DNA of 64,000 bases from Albugo candida (lineage: Eukaryota; Oomycota; Peronosporomycetes; Albuginales). Positions 1-10,693 of this stretch are shown piece by piece. The notes under the pieces are model-generated. The model saw nothing but the letters and a program-made list of their open reading frames with translations, searched no databases and was not told the origin of the DNA. The stretch's first letter is position 1; the number at the start of each line of letters is the position of its first letter. The stretch spans positions 868,001 to 932,000 of the forward strand of contig JBDOQK010000003.1 in NCBI GenBank assembly GCA_040437565.1, given 5' to 3'. The translations under genes were made by a program, and so were the position numbers.

Positions 1-903
1 AATGTGTCGTATGAATCCAAATGCAATGATCTCGTGCTTACTATTCGACCCCACGCATATGGAGCAGCATTGTTACCGAATGGAACCATCAGAATTGAAC
101 GAAACTTCCATGTGCATCAATTCAGTCGGCCCACATTCGGATTCCAGCTTGTGTTCAAGGAAGACTCAACGACCGATCAGGAGAGTATCGCTGTAGTAGA
201 AAGAATAAAGCTGGCTGCGTGTGATCCATTCATAGTTGGCTTTGATGCTTTTTTAAGGCTGAAAGATGAAGTGGCAGCGCCATCGGCATCAGTCTTCCGT
301 GTCATGTGGCAAGGGTGCGTCCATTGTCGGTTGATTCGATTTCTTTGCTCATGAAAATTGAATTGTAGCGCGGACGATCGATTTGCGTTTTCTGTTGTTT
401 CCACAGCCTTAGAATCGACATCATCGCTCTCGTTTGCTCAGACGCTGATCAACGACTGTAAGGCTTGTGTGCACATCCTTCCCGATCTCTTGATCGACTC
501 GGCTTCTCATATTCACGTACTTTTTCTTCATCTGTTTTCCTTTGTCTTTAGACGTAATCGTTGTGTGTAGATCGCATACATTGCTCAAACGCAATGGAAA
601 TCACGTATTCTTGGATCCCTTGTGCTGACAGCACGAAAGAATGCGACGAAAAATAGCGTTATAGAATGGATTGGGTCACTCGAAGTTCGTAGCTCTAAAT
701 CGGTGATTTTCGAGCTACAGAGTGCTCCTGAAGCCTGCCTGCGAATTTTCGTATCGAATCATGTACGACTGGACCAACCGCAGGCTCACGCAGCCGAACC
801 GTTTGAGACACTTGTGCATGAGAATGTGCTCAAATCGAGACCACAGCCTCACAAAAAGGTCGACGAGGAAATGCTAGAGGACATGTCGACTGCTGTGCCG
901 TAG
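1..903 (+). CDS. Unrecognised protein, 3' part of a multi-exon gene
   Basis: The reading frame is already open at base 1, so the gene begins outside the window. Three exons join in frame: 1-314, 369-516 and 571-903, with two introns of about 54 bases that start GT and end AG. The first junction splits a Gly codon (GG|C). Only about 265 C-terminal residues are visible. They are mixed alpha/beta in character, with no obvious membrane segment and a charged C-terminus rich in Glu and Lys. I do not recognise a family motif. The gene converges on recA, whose stop lies about 60 bases further on. The coding call is fairly safe because all three exons keep frame across plausible splice sites; the function is unknown. 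Confidence 0.6.
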
Positions 904-965
904 GTCAAAGCATTGAAATCCCGGAAAGTGAAGCAATAGTATATGGAAATTGTACTTTGACTGCA

Positions 966-2554
966 TTAAGAACTGATCACACTTTCCTGTTCCTCTTTCA
1001 CTGCAGCGTTCTCGCTATCGTCAGTCCCTTCTTGTTCCATGTCTGCGAGCGCTGGCTCTTCAAAAAGCGTATCACGCAAGCTCTGTTCTATCTTCTTTGC
1101 AATATCTTCATGTAATTCCAAAAAGGCTTTGGCTTTTGCTCGGCCTTGACCCATGGGAGCTATTCAGTGCGCTCACCTCAGGTTTGTGAAATGAAGTTTA
1201 TAGCAAGAGAACCTTACCTTCATTTTCGACAAGAGAGTACCAGGCTCCCGACCGATTTATTAATCCGTGTTGTGTCCCCAAATCCAGCTACAAAGTATGC
1301 CTCAGACTCTCAGATCTCAATATATACGCTGACATCTCACCAATTCTGACATTCGATCGATTCCTTTACCGTAAATCATATCAAAACGAGCAATTTTGAA
1401 TGGTGAAGCGAGCTTGTTTTTGGCAACCTTGACGACCGTCTCATTCCCAATGATAGCATCCCCTTGCTTTATTTGTGTCTGACGGCGAATATCCAGTCGA
1501 ACAGAGGCGTAATATCGCAAGGCTGTGCCACCGGATGTGACTTCCGGCGAGCCAAAAATGACGCCAACTTTTTGACGTATCTGATTGAGGAAAATAAGAG
1601 TACAATGTGATTTCGATAAGGAGCCGGTGAGTTTACGAAGAGCCTGACTCATAAGTCTCGCTTGCAATGCGATTTGTTGGTCACCCATTTCTCCTTCTAA
1701 TTCTGCACGTGGAACTAGTGCAGCAACACTGTCCAACACGACCAAATCCACTGCACCAGAGCGTATTAATGTATCTGTAATTTCAAGTGCTTGTTCACCA
1801 GAGTCAGGTTGTGACACATACAAATCTTCAATATTGACGCCTAATGCTTTGGCGTAATGTGCGTCAATTGCATGTTCGGCATCGATGAAAGCGCAGACGG
1901 CTTCATCCTACAGCATTTGATCAATCATATGGAAAAACGCTGTGAGCGGAAAAATCGTGTAACCTTTTTTTGAGCCTGAGCGATGCAGCTGAGCGCTAAC
2001 GTAGTCTTCCCAGAGCTTTCGGGGCCATAAATTTCAATGATTCGCCTGTAATGACGCGAACAGCGTCGGACATTAAGATTATAATTTCTCTCTTTCAGAC
2101 GCACCCTCTCGGCAGACCGCCGATGCCGAGCGCATAATCGAGAGTCAAGGATCCCGTTGAGATCGTCTCAACTCTTTCAGCGATTTTCCTACATTTTATA
2201 TGATGAGCGCCTTCCCATCCAAAAACGTCTGAATTGCTTACGCGGAGCCCAATTGCATGACAGAACCTTTTCCAAAACTGCTTTCAATTTGCCGTATTGC
2301 CATTGCCAACGCACTCTTTTTGTCTATTGCAAAGAGTGAAAGCCGATGGACTACTGAGTTGTGCATTTCATTGATAGAAAACCTGCATACTCTCTGTTTG
2401 CCAGAGTCTTTTTGAATCGTATTTGTAGACTTTGACTGCACAATGATGGTCGATGATTCCCATGAAGGCGTTCTGGTCTCATACTGCGCATTACAAACGT
2501 TGAATAGCGGCATAAACACACTCGCCGCACGGCTCGGTGACTGCGCGTCATCAT
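966..2554 (-). CDS. recA: Bacterial-type RecA recombinase, probably mitochondrial
   Basis: RecA forms ATP-dependent filaments on single-stranded DNA and catalyses strand exchange; eukaryotic copies of this type usually act in mitochondria. Visible in order are an Arg-rich N-terminal leader of about 45 residues (possible targeting signal), the RecA start region ([20 protein letters not shown]), the Walker A loop GPESSGKT near 2009-2030, the acidic FIDAEHA segment, [20 protein letters not shown] (Walker B and loop L1 start), [12 protein letters not shown], and a C-terminal region with SGAWYS and GQGRAKA. At least five short introns are inferred (for example 2324-2382) and every junction keeps frame. 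The start at 2554 is the Met nearest the leader; alternatives are 2581 and 2551. Its first bases overlap the stop of the upstream transferase. No break is seen. Confidence 0.93.
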
Positions 2555-3441
2555 TGGTGGAAGGTATGAGAACATTTGCAATATGCGGTAAGTCCTATTT
2601 GCTCACGTGCGTTTCGCATCAGTTCTTGAATCGTGATCTCTTTCCACACGAAATTCGTAGCTGTGTGAAGGTTTTGTGCTCTGATCCTCTCTGGATAGAC
2701 TCTCTCTGAATTGAACGATTGTGACCCCATTGCGATGCTCACAATGTAGCGCTCGTTCAATTTATTTGAGTGATACTGCCATTCCTTGCAGATTCTTCCC
2801 TCCAATCGCATCCTCCAACCTATCTTATGGTCGTTTTCATTGATCTCACAGTGCTTGAATTCGCATTTTTGTAGCTCCAATTTCATGCCGACTCCGACAG
2901 CTTTTATATACGCTTCCTTCAACGACCATAACTCATATAAACGTCGAGTTGATTCCGTCTGATTAGTAGCTTCCATGATATAAGCCCACTCAGAGTCTGT
3001 GAAACGATTCTTGAAGGAATGATATAAGCCGATCTTCCCTGCCGAATTTAAGATCTGAGGACGTTGCAGATCCACAATGTCGACACCGACAAGATCGACA
3101 TCATCCGATACAATAACTACTAATGTGCCGTCATGTGAGACGTTATAATTCCACTCAGAGGGAACATTGTATTGCTTCATTGTGGCCCTGGACAAGTGAG
3201 GTTTCTGGCCGTGCGAACGTGAAATCTCAATGTCTTGATACGGTATGTTTAATTGCAAGTGAATGAGTGTGCGCTGTAGTAAACGACTCAAAAGTGCCAA
3301 TAACGCATGCTTCTCGTTAAGGAAGCGAGAAACTTGCAATTGTTCGTGAGATGGTAACATTAGGAGCAATTTCTGTTTTTCTGCACATGTGCCTGTGCTC
3401 AAAAGTGGCTGTATATCGACAAACCATGCAAGTGGAGCCAT
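2551..3441 (-). CDS. 4'-phosphopantetheinyl transferase (Sfp/AASDHPPT/Lys5 type)
   Basis: This enzyme moves the phosphopantetheine arm of CoA onto a serine of carrier proteins such as acyl carrier protein or aminoadipate reductase. The frame from Met 3441 encodes 296 residues without introns, a usual length for the AASDHPPT group. Family signatures are visible: NVSHDG, the Mg-binding VGVDIVDL motif, and the downstream LWSLKEAYIKAVG motif (W-x-x-KE-x-x-x-K). An upstream extension of the frame exists but simply translates the neighbouring tRNA gene, so I start at 3441. The tRNA 3' end is only 33 bases upstream, leaving little room for a promoter. The stop overlaps the recA start. One gene probably serves both cytosolic and mitochondrial carriers, but that is inference. 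Confidence 0.9.
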   Translation of the reverse strand: MAPLAWFVDIQPLLSTGTCAEKQKLLLMLPSHEQLQVSRFLNEKHALLALLSRLLQRTLIHLQLNIPYQDIEISRSHGQKPHLSRATMKQYNVPSEWNYNVSHDGTLVVIVSDDVDLVGVDIVDLQRPQILNSAGKIGLYHSFKNRFTDSEWAYIMEATNQTESTRRLYELWSLKEAYIKAVGVGMKLELQKCEFKHCEINENDHKIGWRMRLEGRICKEWQYHSNKLNERYIVSIAMGSQSFNSERVYPERIRAQNLHTATNFVWKEITIQELMRNAREQIGLTAYCKCSHTFHQ

Positions 3442-3473
3442 TGAGTCGAAGCGTGATATAGTGGAACGAAAAG

Positions 3474-3544
3474 AGTCCTCGACGGGACTCGAACCCGCAA
3501 TCTCCCGCTTCGTAGGCGGACGCCTTATCCATTGGGCCACGAAG
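3474..3544 (-). tRNA. tRNA-Arg(ACG), copy cut by an assembly gap
   Basis: Identical to the tRNA at 3792-3864 but lacks the first two 5' bases, which fall into the N run. The surrounding 218 bases are also identical to 3645-3862, so this is probably the same locus placed twice rather than a true second gene. Confidence 0.85.
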
Positions 3545-3644
3545 NNNNNNNNNNNNNNNNNNNNNNNNNNNNNNNNNNNNNNNNNNNNNNNNNNNNNNNN
3601 NNNNNNNNNNNNNNNNNNNNNNNNNNNNNNNNNNNNNNNNNNNN
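3545..3644. other. Assembly gap (100 N) with duplicated flanks
   Basis: Exactly 100 N. Bases 3327-3544 on the left recur at 3645-3862 on the right, covering the tRNA and the 5' end of the transferase gene. The two contig ends overlap and should be merged. Confidence 0.95.
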
Positions 3645-3791
3645 GAGAAACTTGCAATTGTTCGTGAGATGGTAACATTAGGAGCAATTTCTGTTTTTCT
3701 GCACATGTGCCTGTGCTCAAAAGTGGCTGTATATCGACAAACCATGCAAGTGGAGCCATTGAGTCGAAGCGTGATATAGTGGAACGAAAAG

Positions 3792-3864
3792 AGTCCTCGA
3801 CGGGACTCGAACCCGCAATCTCCCGCTTCGTAGGCGGACGCCTTATCCATTGGGCCACGAAGAC
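3792..3864 (-). tRNA. tRNA-Arg(ACG)
   Basis: Read on the minus strand, a cloverleaf folds: acceptor GTCTTCG pairs with CGAGGAC (one G-U), the anticodon stem TCCGC/GCGGG carries the loop CTACGAA (anticodon ACG), and the T arm contains GGGTTCGAGTCCC. No intron is present. A TTTT run just after the 3' end fits a Pol III terminator. The near-identical copy at 3474-3544 is best read as a gap-flank duplicate, so this is probably one gene. Confidence 0.95.
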
Positions 3865-3893
3865 TTGCTATGTTGAGGGCAGGCTAGAACCTG

Positions 3894-4510
3894 TTAATTA
3901 GCTGAACAAAGTACATCGACACACAGTATGGATTCAAATGCATACTTGGTGAAGAGTTTGGGCTCGAAATCGTCCACTTGGTACGCACGATAGTGTTTAT
4001 ACCACAACGAGGTAGCGGTGAATCTGTTGATTATGTTGTGCTTACCTTCCTTCCAAATATTTAGATCGCAATCCGTAAACCCGAGTTTAATCGTAGCGTA
4101 CTGTGGTCTCTCAACACAAAAGCTGTCTTGCAACTCACAAGTGAAAGGATCGGGTTCTTGCATACGTATGTGACGATATTGGCATCGAAACATTTCTTTA
4201 TCACCCTACGTTTCTCTTTCTTCCCAATGCGATATGTTGACTCGTTGCTCGTAGAATCACACCAAATGTGTTGATGCTCTTGATGTCCGTTGAGGACTAT
4301 GCCGTACTTTGGCAATACAAATGGTGGTGTCCGCTGCCACGGTAATTTTCTCAAACTTGTCCTGAATATATTCTCGTTGTGGCTGATCTGGGTCATATGG
4401 GTGAAATGTCGTCAGCCTTACTTTATAGCTGGGGTAAAACTTGGCAGCATAGTCGAAGAGGACATTGACTATTTCTCCATATTCGACAATGGATGCTGCT
4501 CATAGCAAAG
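3894..4510 (-). pseudogene. Probable remnant of an unrecognised protein family (copy A)
   Basis: Two minus-strand stretches look coding by composition but lie in different frames. One (about 4510-4270) reads through a Tyr/Asp/Pro-rich segment (FHPYDPDQPQREYI); the second (about 4193-3897) contains TIKLGFT followed by a Gly-Lys pair, then aromatic residues (SLWYKHYRAY). A similar order (TIRFGLT ... AGKRW ... DDYVRWQTF) is seen at 25011-25244. A segment KKCFDANIVTYVCKNP in one frame resembles KKCCWNLTSCIVCKDP at 4771-5031. I do not recognise the family. Lack of a continuous frame suggests decay, though unrecognised introns could explain part of it. Confidence 0.35.
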
Positions 4511-4770
4511 CGCACCTTACACACATATGATTGAGCATTGTTGTTGTTGCTGTGCATTTAGAACTCATACTGATGTCATAGCTAAAATACAGCTAATCAC
4601 GCTTCAAGCAGCCCCAGCGGTCCGCACATAACTGTACCATTTTCCGATCGTAACAGGGATTCGATTTAGATCACGAGCACGGAGTTGCACTGTATATCAC
4701 GAATGGCCCTGTGCAGTTCGGCGTTATTCTTTGATAGGACTTCATATCAAACTACCAGTCCTTTGTCAAT

Positions 4771-5060
4771 TTAATAGAGCCTATGCGCCCAAAGTTCAAT
4801 GAAGGGATCTTTACACACAATACAAGATGTAAGGTTCCAGCAACATTTCTTCCGTATGAAGCTCCGCTTTGATCTCGAGTCTTGAGTCTTGAAAGTAATG
4901 CGCCCCTTAAGAAAGAAATGCTGTGTGCTGATAGAATTCTGTCTAAAATCGTATCTAATGTCTGAGTTGAAAAAAGACCTGACCGTCCATGTTTGCGTTA
5001 TTCCCCTCCTAACCTGTCCAGATACAGCCAATTCGGTAGATGAAGCTATATGTTATCATT
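4771..5060 (-). pseudogene. Probable remnant of the same unrecognised family (copy B)
   Basis: An open stretch of about 86 residues on the minus strand shares KKCC-x2-NLT-x2-IVCKDP with the KKCF-x2-NIV-x2-VCKNP segment of the remnant at 3.9-4.5 kb. No complete gene can be built around it and no known domain is recognised. It could equally be a short exon. Weak support. Confidence 0.25.
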
Positions 5061-5263
5061 TGGGATGGAAGAGCGCTCGCTGTATTCCGAATGAACTGAC
5101 AGTACATGTAGCGGTACGAGCTTGAAATCAACTCATCAAGTTCCTACAATTACTAGAGAATAAAGTACAACAGCTATACAGCAGGCGTATTCTTGTGCAC
5201 TCTGTTGCAACGCATGTATCACCCATGAGATATTTTCTTGGGCTGCACCACAAAACGATCTTT

Positions 5264-7253
5264 TCATATGTCCCTTGGACCTTTCTTTATTGCATTGTTG
5301 CAGGTAAGCACATTAGAAATCCGCTTTAATGTCATGCGGTCCATTACATCTGCCAACTCGTCGGTATCCCCTGCATCTAATCCATAGCTCAATTCCGTAT
5401 CTGAGTGAAATAGGGCGGTCGTACCTTTTTCTCCTTCCAATTCATTTTCTGATAAAATACTCGCAGCTGATATGTACCCTTTCTTCTCTTTCGCTTCGAT
5501 ACGCACATTATATGGAGACTGTAGCTTTTGTGTCGACACATCCATTTTCGCCTCATCAACAAGTCGAGGCTCTTGAGTATCATCAGAGCTCATAAACCGA
5601 TGAACCCGCATACAATCTTCGCACACCTGAACAAGTCTTGATTCTAGAGATGATAAGTCATTCTTATCGACATTTTCAGCTGTCCATCGCTGTAAGAGTT
5701 CTTCAAGTCCATCCTGTCATGACCAGAGGTATTGAGATGCGTCCGGACTTGTGAATGAAAGTACCTTTATAGGACGAACGGCCTGATCGACAAACACATA
5801 TCTATCAATAACTGTCGCAAGTCTCCGTTCTGCGGTCGATTGTACATCTTCTGGTAGCCCCAATATTTGATCCATATTTCTTCGTAAAAGTGAGCATTGC
5901 TCTCGCTCGGTATTTCTCAATGATTCCTGCGACAAAAATGGGTTTTTGGCCGTTTTGAATGGAGAAACACGTACTAGTGACTGACGTAATTTATCAGTTT
6001 CGAAAAGATATTCCTGATGTTTTTCGTCGAGCTCCCGTTTCAGATCTTGTCGTGCTTTGAGAATTTGAAGTACCTCCTCTACATCGACAGTATCCTTGTA
6101 TACGCCCACATCAAGACGACGAAATGCATTCTCATAATCCAAACTCTCAGCTGCGAGGTTCGTATCCTCGCTCTCGGGATCACTGGTCGTCAATGAATCA
6201 TTGGAATCGATCATCTGCACTTGATCCTTGCCCTTTATCTTTTCTTTGAACGCATGCGATTTATGCAGCGCGGACATGGTCTGTATCTATACACACATCG
6301 CATCAACGTGCGCCCCATGTTGCATGACGGTGTCAACGTACTTGAGCCTCGTAAAAATTTTCAAACTTTTGCTTTTCTCGCATCCATTTTTGTCGGACCA
6401 AGACTTCCTGTTTATAACTTTTGACCTGAGATGCAATTTCAGCTTTTCTTTGTATTAATCGCGACTGTAGCTGACTCAAAGCTTCTCCAGTTGTGATTTC
6501 TTTTCGTTGTAATTCTTCCACTCGATGTATTTTGTCTTCGTATTGATCTTTCAGTTGATTGGCAAGAACTTGATACTTGGACCATTCTTGCTACAGTGTA
6601 AATTCAGCAAACGCGTTCATCGGGAAGAAAAGTAGTACCCGTAAACGGCGTTTAATATGTTCGCAGACTGCAACTTTACGATATATTTTCCAGGTCTCCA
6701 ATGTACTTTTTTTCAATTGGGCTTGGAAATATTCAATGTTTGTATTTTTTGCATAGATGGGTCGTCTCGAAATAATTGGAATCGCCTGCGGAAGGTCTGA
6801 AGAATGTTTGGATGCCTGAGTCGAATTCTCCTCATATTTGCGGTATTTCACATGGTATTCTGATACGGAAGGGCGATCATTAACATGCAAACGCGACGCA
6901 TGTGCGTTCTCGTCACTTTTCGAATTTACTCGAACTCCCAGCGCTCTACTTTCTGCCATCAAATCGTCCAGAGTGAGTTTTGTTTTCTTCACTTCTTCTC
7001 TTTTCTTTAGGACTTGGTATCGTAATCGGTCGCTTTCACATCGTTTCTTATCAACGATTTTTCTCACTTTACATTCTAAGGCGTGCATCAATTCTGCTGA
7101 AGTGGATCCGATGTTGTTATCAGATTTATGGCCCGTAGCGGATTTTGGAGCAATTGTCACCGCTCTGAACGACGATCGGGATGCATCCACGTGATTTTTA
7201 TCACCGAGTGACGCAGAATGCGGACGATTGCGTATGATCTTCGATGCACTCAT
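5264..7253 (-). CDS. Coiled-coil protein, possibly axonemal
   Basis: Four exons join in frame on the minus strand. Exon 1 starts at Met 7253; short introns lie near 6597-6643, 6280-6340 and 5714-5766, and the stop is at 5264. The product is about 570 residues, highly charged, with long heptad-like stretches (for example RKIVDKKRCESDRLRYQVLK) broken by Ser-rich linkers, so long coiled coils are likely. No enzyme motif or membrane segment is seen. The pattern resembles structural proteins such as outer-dynein-arm docking or CCDC-type axonemal proteins, which would fit an organism with flagellate zoospores, but I cannot name the family. An apparent in-frame TGA near 5717 disappears when the 51-base intron is removed. 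Confidence 0.75.
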
Positions 7254-7381
7254 TTTTAGCGCAGGCCCAAAGCAAAAAAAAAAAACACCTTGCGTGTTTT
7301 CTCAGCTTGAACTGGATGTCCTTTCAAGATCCAGTAATTCTGATTTTGAACTAGAAAAATCATATTGTCATCGCTTCCATA

Positions 7382-9914
7382 ATGCAGCCATCTGAGTCAT
7401 CTATTTCCAAACGTTTCACTACTTTTACGTCACCGAGTCGATCTCAAAGTAGTTTGCAGCTATACGGATCCATTGAGCATTGTCATGCAGTCTCTCATTC
7501 CCAAGAAACCTCCTGCGATGAGGATGAGCTACGGGCTTTAGGATACGATACGCTTATCACAACAAGCACCTCTGTTCTTTCTTGTATTCAGATTCTTCGC
7601 CGAATCATACAGAAATACGCGTATGGACGCGTTGGAAGAGAACTACAGCATCTTTCGCTGACTGTCGCCTCGTTTGAACGAGTACTTTACACTTTTATTC
7701 GCGACGAAATCATCTTGGCTTCCGAGACGTATTGTGAGCAGAAATCCCGACAGCACGATCATTTGCTAGATTTACGTGAGAAAACAGCGCTCAAGGATAT
7801 CATTCCACTCATTCCCAGAGAAGAGCGCTTCACGATTCTCTCTGGCGGAGTCGCCTCATTGCTTCGTAATGCTACAAAGTCGCTAGAGGAGACGAAACAA
7901 GTGCTAGAAACCCTACAATCGAGCTATGATCCCAATCGTGAAGCACGATGGTCATTTCGATCCACGCTCGTCGTATTCACCGTGTATTTTGGATTCAAAC
8001 GATTGTTTTCTCGACGACCAACGGCGTTAAAACGAATTCTGATGCGATTATTTCCATCGAAACGAGATTTTCTCAAATATTTTCTTGGTGGATTTCTTCT
8101 TTTGGATTGTTACAATCGCTTCATGTATCGCTTTTCGACATTGAGACGTCTCAAAGTACATCATGGACGCGTACTAATGACACTACGACTCTTCCTTTTG
8201 TGTCAATACGTATTGCAACGAACGAGATCGAAAAGTGGAGCTTCTTCGCGCTGTCGCCTTTTGATTGATTCTCCGATGGAATCCGATATCGATGACGATC
8301 TCAAAAATGCCACAACTTTATTGGTTGAACGCGTACCACTTCCAGCAGAGTATTATGATCGATCATGTGAGCCGATTGGACTTACAGCTTTCAAGATCGG
8401 NNNNNNNNNNNNNNNNNNNNNNNNNNNNNNNNNNNNNNNNNNNNNNNNNNNNNNNNNNNNNNNNNNNNNNNNNNNNNNNNNNNNNNNNNNNNNNNNNNNN
8501 ACCACTTCCAGCAGAGTATTATGATCGATCATGTGAGCCGATTGGACTTACAGCTTTCAAGATCGGCATCAATACACTTCTCGCCTCCAGCGCCTTTGCA
8601 CATTATCTGCTGCGTCGAGGATCCAAGAAAAACTCCGAAAAGCTACTTCGTGCTTTCGGACCGATGATTGTCTGGTGTACGATTCCGTACTATGCCATTA
8701 GAGCGAAAAAAGCCGCTCGATATGCTTCTCGTGTGGTGATTGACCATGCAGATGTGGATGTCATACGGCTCGGATGGAATGTGTATGGTGAATCTCGACT
8801 TGTCCAATTCCTCACGAGTATACGATCCGAGAAGTTAGCTGTCTCGCTTGAGAGATTTCTTCCATATCACGACGCATCACATAGTTGCAGCACGGACTGT
8901 CGTCAGCACGAGTCTGATTTTCGTGTGATGGTTTTCAGTGTTCGGCCTCTGAATTCCGTGGCATTGGGTACGTGGGATGGAGCTACTGTAGCGCTCACAC
9001 CCGAAATGAAGGCCACCGGTCTACCCCATCAACGCCTTGTGCTGTTGTACATTCATGGTGGAGGATTCTTTGGACGATTTCTACAGAGTGATTTGTACAA
9101 TCTCTCGATTTGGGCAGCTCAACTTGGCGTCGTGATAGTTTATGTCGGTACGATCCTTACCTATTGAGCGTAATACGCTGTGCTGACTTGTGATGATGAT
9201 AGACTATGGTCTTAGTCCCGAAAGTCAGTTTCCAATACCTCTCCAGCAATGCTTTCGCGCGTACAAATGGGTCGTGAATGGCGGACTGGGATTCATACCG
9301 GATCGAGTCGTGTTGTTTGGTGAAAGTGCAGGTCGGCCAAACGATTTTCAGGCTTTGGTGTCTATTCTAATACGTCTCATTTGTACTCAGGAGGGAATCT
9401 TGCAGCGGCATGCTGCATCAAATGCATCCAAGAAAATTTTCAGCTCCCAGCTGGCATGACTTTGATGTACCCAGCGCTGAGTATGCATCTATCACCTTCA
9501 CCATCACGATTTTTGCATCAAAGCGATCCAGTGTTGCCACGAGGTATAATGGAACTATCGCTCAATTCGTACTATCCATCTCATGGACATTCCAGTCAGT
9601 ACAAACATAATATCCATGATCCTCTGGTGTCACCCGGGCTGGCTGATGATGAAGAATTGAAACATTTTCCACCGACAGCACTGTCGGTCGGCGATCTAGA
9701 CCCGCTTTTGGATGATAGTGTGGACCTGTACACTCGACTCACTATCCTCCACGTTCCAGCCACACTCAAAATATATCAAGGCTTATCTCACGGGTACATT
9801 ATCTATGGGAACTTGGTACCACAAGCTCAACGAGCCATTGATGAAACCTGTGAACGCGTTCAGAAATTGTTTGTTGTCTCTGAAAGTGTGGAAAATGCTC
9901 GACAGATTTTGTAG
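7382..9914 (+). CDS. Hormone-sensitive-lipase-type alpha/beta hydrolase with long N-terminal region
   Basis: A serine hydrolase of the HSL (Abhydrolase_3) family, which cleaves carboxyl esters such as acylglycerols or sterol esters. Exons: 7382-9147 (containing a gap), 9203-9331 and 9391-9914. The oxyanion-hole motif HGGGF is at about 9054; the nucleophile motif GESAG-GN is split by the second intron (9332-9390); the acid residue lies in SVGDLDPLLDD near 9690; and the histidine in LSHGY near 9788. After VVIVYV the first splice makes VDYGLSPES, the family's DYxLxPE block. The first ~450 residues contain hydrophobic and basic stretches that suggest membrane or lipid contact, as in HSL with its long N-terminal domain. 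The 100 N run at 8401 carries a 65-base flank duplication; removing it keeps one gene. Confidence 0.9.
8401..8500. other. Assembly gap (100 N) with duplicated flanks
   Basis: Bases 8336-8400 are repeated at 8501-8565. Merging the overlap restores a continuous hydrolase frame. Confidence 0.95.
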
Positions 9915-10083
9915 TTGGTCATAGCGTCATTTTTGTTCGTTCTATTGTAAAAAATCGATTTTTCGACATGATAAAGTGAGTTTTGGGTCTCCGAGTCCAT
10001 TCAACCAAAACGCGACGCCGAGTTCGCATCGCAAGTGATCAGAATCCAAAAAGTCCCGTCATCTATCTCTGTAAGCTAGACTA

Positions 10084-10693
10084 TCATGCTACCACTTTGC
10101 GAGGTCTTTGGTCGTCTAGCTTCTGCTTTTTCTTTTTCATCAATTTTGTAACTTTGGTGTCTTGAAAATTTTCGCAGTCTTGAACGATCGATAAAAATGT
10201 GGTAAAAGGTTTGCCCAGAATCAATTTTTCACGATTTTCAGCGGTCGGAAAAGCATTTGTGATCTGTTTAGAGAGTTCGTTGAGCTCTGTACGAACGATA
10301 TACGATTCGTCGTTGTGCTGTATGGTTGCAACCGCGCGGCCGGTTGATCGAGAACGTTTGCCCAAATGTATCGATTGATTGGACAGCGAGGAAGCGCTCA
10401 TCTAATAGAAAATTTGTAATGCACGAAACAAAGAGGAGATTTAAGTGATTTCGTACGTTTTTAGGCAGCTTGAAGAGCCACAATTCCTTATCGTCCGAGT
10501 GGATATCTTCATGTAAGAGAGACTTACTCGCTTTGATGCTGTGAAATCCCTCAGGCACTTCAAACTCGCTGTTTAGAAGAAGGCGATGATTAAAAATGTG
10601 AAGTAGTACAGGCGGAATAAGTACATACTCTTCGGATTCATCGGAGGTAAAAGAATTAGACGCGCACGCATCGCTTTCAATTTCCGGCGCCAT
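10084..10693 (-). CDS. RNA polymerase I subunit A34.5/POLR1G-like protein
   Basis: Two exons on the minus strand (10693-10457 and 10401-10084) join after LFKLPKN to give about 185 residues. The centre, FEVPEGFHSI followed about 15 residues later by ELWLFKLPKN, resembles the family's F-x-x-P-x-x-F ... ELWLI-x-x-P pattern, and the C-terminus is Lys-rich (KLMKKKKQK), as in A34.5 proteins. A34.5 forms the TFIIF-like heterodimer with A49 that aids initiation and elongation on rDNA. The family evolves fast, so the call rests on this short block and the overall layout. The N-terminus is acidic and Ser-rich. A truncated second copy at 11377-11827 is an assembly duplicate. Confidence 0.55.

Noticed and set aside
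3475-3858. An open frame beginning VAQWIRRPPTKREIAGSSPV
   Set aside because: This is the translation of a tRNA gene (a well-known false protein); it overlaps tRNA-Arg(ACG) exactly.
5714-5766. In-frame TGA in the coiled-coil gene, at first suggesting read-through or a pseudogene
   Set aside because: A 51-base intron starting GTACTT and ending GACAG removes it and keeps frame.
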